DNA of 8,745 nt from Methanospirillum sp. (GTDB lineage: Archaea; Halobacteriota; Methanomicrobia; Methanomicrobiales; Methanospirillaceae). A program made the translations under genes and the position numbers. Shown in pieces: positions 7,032 through 8,745 of this stretch. Under the pieces are notes generated by a model. It did not search any database, was not told the DNA's origin, and saw nothing but the letters and a program-made list of their open reading frames with translations. The DNA lies in the NCBI GenBank assembly GCA_028679485.1, contig JAJRBL010000258.1:1-8745 (forward strand). The letters run 5' to 3'. The stretch's first letter is position 1; each line of letters opens with the position of its first letter.

Positions 7032-7217
7032 ATGAATCCAAGAAATAATAATCTGAGTATGGAATACCAGGCAGACCCAAAAGAGAATATCGGGAAGCCA
7101 TACCGGCGTGGTATGCTCCCGTATGGCGGAGCGGTAAACAGCCGTGGTATTATCACATTGGTTATATCTGAAGAAGATTATCGGCGTGATATGGATCGGC
7201 TAAAATCTATTGTATGA
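7032..7217 (+). CDS. small protein, putative antitoxin partner of the PIN-domain protein
   Basis: This 61-residue protein is not recognised from sequence. The N-terminal half is polar and basic (KENIGKPYRRGMLPYGG) without obvious regular structure. The C-terminal part reads as one strand followed by a charged helix (RGIITLVISEEDYRRDMDRL), which faintly recalls the start of a ribbon-helix-helix unit but lacks the second helix. No AbrB, Phd or full ribbon-helix-helix pattern is visible. The antitoxin role is inferred from its position: it directly precedes a PIN-domain gene, is small, and overlaps it as ATGA. The two genes share an AT-rich composition unlike the metabolic genes on both sides. 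Confidence 0.6.
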   Translation: MNPRNNNLSMEYQADPKENIGKPYRRGMLPYGGAVNSRGIITLVISEEDYRRDMDRLKSIV

Positions 7218-7687
7218 CCAGAACTCTATTTCTTGATACTACGGTATTTTTTGATTCAATTGATGATGACCGGATGAAAACGGTTATTGATCATTCTAGG
7301 AACACAGGATTTACTCTTATTACATCGATTACGGTTATTGGGGAAGCACTTGTCCAGATGCGAGAAAACACGGATAAGAACCGGTATATCATATCTTTCT
7401 TATCTTTGTTAGACGATTGGGATGTAAACATTCTCTATCCAAGTGACCCGGTAAGGGTGCTGTGTTATGTCATGGGGGATGAAGAGGTCGATACCAGGAT
7501 TATCAGAGAAATCACTGATCGTACGCACCTGGCATATGCAATGGCTTATCATTCTGATTTTTTCATCACATCAGATAAAAACCTGAAAAGTTATCGAGTG
7601 CCTAAAAAATTGGAAGAATCCGGGTTTAACAAACCTGTTACCCTATCGATGCAAGAATTCAAAGAAGCAGAATTGAGCAAAAAATAA
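7214..7687 (+). CDS. PIN-domain ribonuclease, VapC-like putative toxin
   Basis: This 157-residue protein has the acidic residues of the PIN nuclease fold in order: D8 in LFLDTTVF, E44 in ITSITVIGEAL, D102 in TDRTHLAYAMAY and D121 in FFITSDKNL. These would hold one or two metal ions for single-strand RNA cleavage. VapC toxins of this family usually cut tRNA or rRNA; the target here is unknown. The start at 7214 overlaps the stop of the upstream small gene as ATGA and has no Shine-Dalgarno of its own, so translation is likely coupled, as in many toxin-antitoxin operons. Sampled lines of this gene are 35-43% GC, against 55-62% for sampled kor and suc lines, which hints at separate ancestry. A chromosomal PIN protein without toxin activity remains possible. 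Confidence 0.87.
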   Translation: MTRTLFLDTTVFFDSIDDDRMKTVIDHSRNTGFTLITSITVIGEALVQMRENTDKNRYIISFLSLLDDWDVNILYPSDPVRVLCYVMGDEEVDTRIIREITDRTHLAYAMAYHSDFFITSDKNLKSYRVPKKLEESGFNKPVTLSMQEFKEAELSKK

Positions 7688-7689
7688 CG

Positions 7690-7697
7690 TTTTTTTT
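7690..7697 (+). terminator. oligo-T termination signal after the PIN gene
   Basis: A run of eight T residues begins three bases after the PIN gene stop codon, which ends at 7687. Archaeal RNA polymerase terminates at such T-runs without needing a hairpin. The gene pair converges with the fumarase genes, so termination here would limit antisense read-through. Confidence 0.55.
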
Positions 7698-7734
7698 GAA
7701 AAGATTACCGGTTAATAAGATAATAGTATAAAAA

Positions 7735-8292
7735 TCATATTCCGGTCGTACTGGTTGGATACATATGCTGAAATGCTTCATGTGCGTGTTCGTCAACTCC
7801 GGCAAAGAGATCTCCCCCGTGGGTATCCATGGCTACGATGAGCGGAAGTTTTTCCAGTTTTATCTGCCATACTGCTTCGGCCATCCCGAGTTCAGGGTAA
7901 TGAACTCCTTCAAGCTGCATGCAGGTTGCAGCAAGATTTGCACAGCCACCGGTAAATGCAAAATATACCGCACGGTCGCGGAGCTGATTCCGTACCTGGG
8001 GAGACATTCCTCCTTTTCCGATAAGTCCTCTCACTCCTGCGTCAAGGACAAACCCGGTCAGCGGATTCATTCGTGCCGAGGTAGTAGGGCCGGCGACAAT
8101 GATCTGGTTATTCATGATAACCGGTCCGCAATGGTAAATTACCGCTCCTTCGGGATTAAATGGAATTCCCTCCTCTATCATCTTCAGATGTGCTTCATCG
8201 CGGGCTGTGTAGACCGTTCCTGAAAGGGTTATCTGGTCTCCTGCATGCAGGGTACAAACCTCCCTGCCGAGCGGAGTCTTCAGATCCATCAT
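7735..8292 (-). CDS. fumB: class I fumarate hydratase, beta subunit
   Basis: This is the C-terminal-type subunit of the two-subunit, oxygen-sensitive [4Fe-4S] fumarase, which interconverts fumarate and malate. It has 185 residues, the expected length. Visible family motifs are TARDEAH at 29-35, CGPV at 55-58, GPTTSARM at 69-76, GKGG at 92-95 and FTGGCANLAA at 113-122. The start at 8292 overlaps the alpha-subunit stop as ATGA and has GGAGGT six bases upstream. An ATG at 8370 in the same frame would add 26 residues that lie within the alpha gene and resemble nothing in the family. A second Met codon immediately follows at 8289. The symbol follows the usual archaeal fumA (alpha) / fumB (beta) naming, distinct from E. 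coli FumB. Confidence 0.93.
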   Translation of the reverse strand: MMDLKTPLGREVCTLHAGDQITLSGTVYTARDEAHLKMIEEGIPFNPEGAVIYHCGPVIMNNQIIVAGPTTSARMNPLTGFVLDAGVRGLIGKGGMSPQVRNQLRDRAVYFAFTGGCANLAATCMQLEGVHYPELGMAEAVWQIKLEKLPLIVAMDTHGGDLFAGVDEHAHEAFQHMYPTSTTGI

Positions 8293-8745
8293 ACCCAGAC
8301 CTCCACGGTTGCTCGCCTGGCTGCCCAGCACTGGATATTCACTGCAACCGGCAGGGAGGCGGTATGGCATCCGGCATATTGTATCTTCACCGCCAGGCAG
8401 GTCGTTTCGCCACCAAGGCCCATCGGTCCGATACCGAGAGCGTTCACCGCATCACATATCTCCTGTTCGTACGGTGTCATCTTGTCAACTGGTAAGAGTA
8501 ATGCCTCTTTTGCCAGCGATGCCGATGTATCAAAGGTTCCCCCGATGCCCACCCCGAGAATGACCGGCGGGCAGGGCCTCCCTCCTGCATTGAGCATGGT
8601 CTCCACGATAAAACGGGGAATGGATCCTTTATCAGACGGATTCATCATCCTGATCGCCGATACGTTCTCAGAACCTGCCCCCTTCGGAAGTGCGGTGATG
8701 GCAAACCTGCTCCCCTTGGAAACATGCACCGGCGGCATATCAAGG
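8289..8745 (-). CDS. fumA: class I fumarate hydratase, alpha subunit, C-terminal part (5' end outside window)
   Basis: The frame is open to the window edge and 151 residues are visible of the roughly 280 usual for this subunit; the Met at 8738 is internal. Motifs are ITALPKGAGSENVS, NAGGRPCPPVILGVGIGG, GIGPMGLGGETTCLAVKI and SLPVAVNIQCWAARRATVEV. The cysteines in RPCPP and NIQCWAARR correspond to two of the three [4Fe-4S] ligands of class I fumarases; the third lies in the missing N-terminal part. With the beta subunit it forms the dehydratase that links malate and fumarate in the reductive TCA branch. The same motif set also occurs in L(+)-tartrate dehydratase, but the adjacent succinate and 2-oxoglutarate genes favour fumarase. 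Confidence 0.92.
   Translation of the reverse strand, partial: LDMPPVHVSKGSRFAITALPKGAGSENVSAIRMMNPSDKGSIPRFIVETMLNAGGRPCPPVILGVGIGGTFDTSASLAKEALLLPVDKMTPYEQEICDAVNALGIGPMGLGGETTCLAVKIQYAGCHTASLPVAVNIQCWAARRATVEVWV
8299..8304 (-). promoter_or_regulatory. ribosome binding site that decides the fumarase beta start
   Basis: The minus strand reads GGAGGT, a full Shine-Dalgarno core, six bases before the ATG at 8292 and within the alpha-subunit coding region. It rules in favour of this start over the upstream ATG at 8370. Confidence 0.65.

Noticed and set aside
7725..7734. TATA-like AGTATAAAAA between the converging PIN and fumarase genes
   Set aside because: It points at no gene start on either strand; both flanking genes end here, so it is more likely ordinary AT-rich intergenic sequence.
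8293..8370. N-terminal extension of the fumarase beta subunit from the ATG at 8370
   Set aside because: It lies wholly within the alpha-subunit gene in another frame, and the GGAGGT plus ATGA overlap at 8292 explain the start well.

Overview
The window looks like a stretch of a methanogenic archaeal chromosome, most likely order Methanomicrobiales (a Methanospirillum- or Methanoregula-like genome). The evidence is a korDABC-sucCD cluster, a two-subunit class I fumarase, archaeal TATA-type promoter sequence, short-leader or overlapping gene starts, and a zinc-ribbon protein of archaeal style. This is a judgement from gene content and protein style; no database was consulted.

Layout. (1) Positions 1-366, plus strand: the C-terminal end of a TPR-repeat protein. 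(2) Positions 383-6658, minus strand: one tightly packed unit read right to left. It encodes korD (ferredoxin subunit), korA, korB and korC of 2-oxoglutarate:ferredoxin oxidoreductase, then sucC and sucD of succinyl-CoA synthetase. These are followed by an uncharacterised protein with a PH-like N-terminus, a Pro/Glu-rich linker and a C-terminal zinc ribbon, and last a multi-pass membrane protein of the DUF1624 acyltransferase-like family. From korA to the zinc-ribbon gene every junction is an overlap; the gap before korA is 13 nt and the gap before the membrane gene is short. A TATA box at 6681-6690 would start the whole unit with almost no leader. (3) Positions 6659-7031: about 370 bases with no convincing gene, holding two adjacent dyads and protein-like fragments in two frames. 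(4) Positions 7032-7687, plus strand: a small unrecognised protein overlapping a PIN-domain ribonuclease gene by ATGA, which is the architecture of a VapBC-like toxin-antitoxin pair. It is visibly more AT-rich than the metabolic genes. (5) Positions 7735-8745, minus strand: fumarase beta subunit (complete) and alpha subunit (cut by the window edge).

How it works together. Fumarase, succinyl-CoA synthetase and 2-oxoglutarate:ferredoxin oxidoreductase are three of the steps of the reductive (right-to-left) half of the TCA cycle. Methanogens of this group use it to make 2-oxoglutarate for glutamate from oxaloacetate. Malate dehydrogenase and fumarate reductase are not in the window. The toxin-antitoxin pair and the gene-poor stretch lie between two blocks that belong to the same pathway and the same strand, so they look like an insertion into a once-contiguous metabolic neighbourhood.

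The least explained parts are the zinc-ribbon protein translationally tied to sucD, the small partner of the PIN protein (no standard antitoxin DNA-binding fold is obvious), and the 6.7-7.0 kb stretch. I did not find a clear new multi-gene defence or mobile system.
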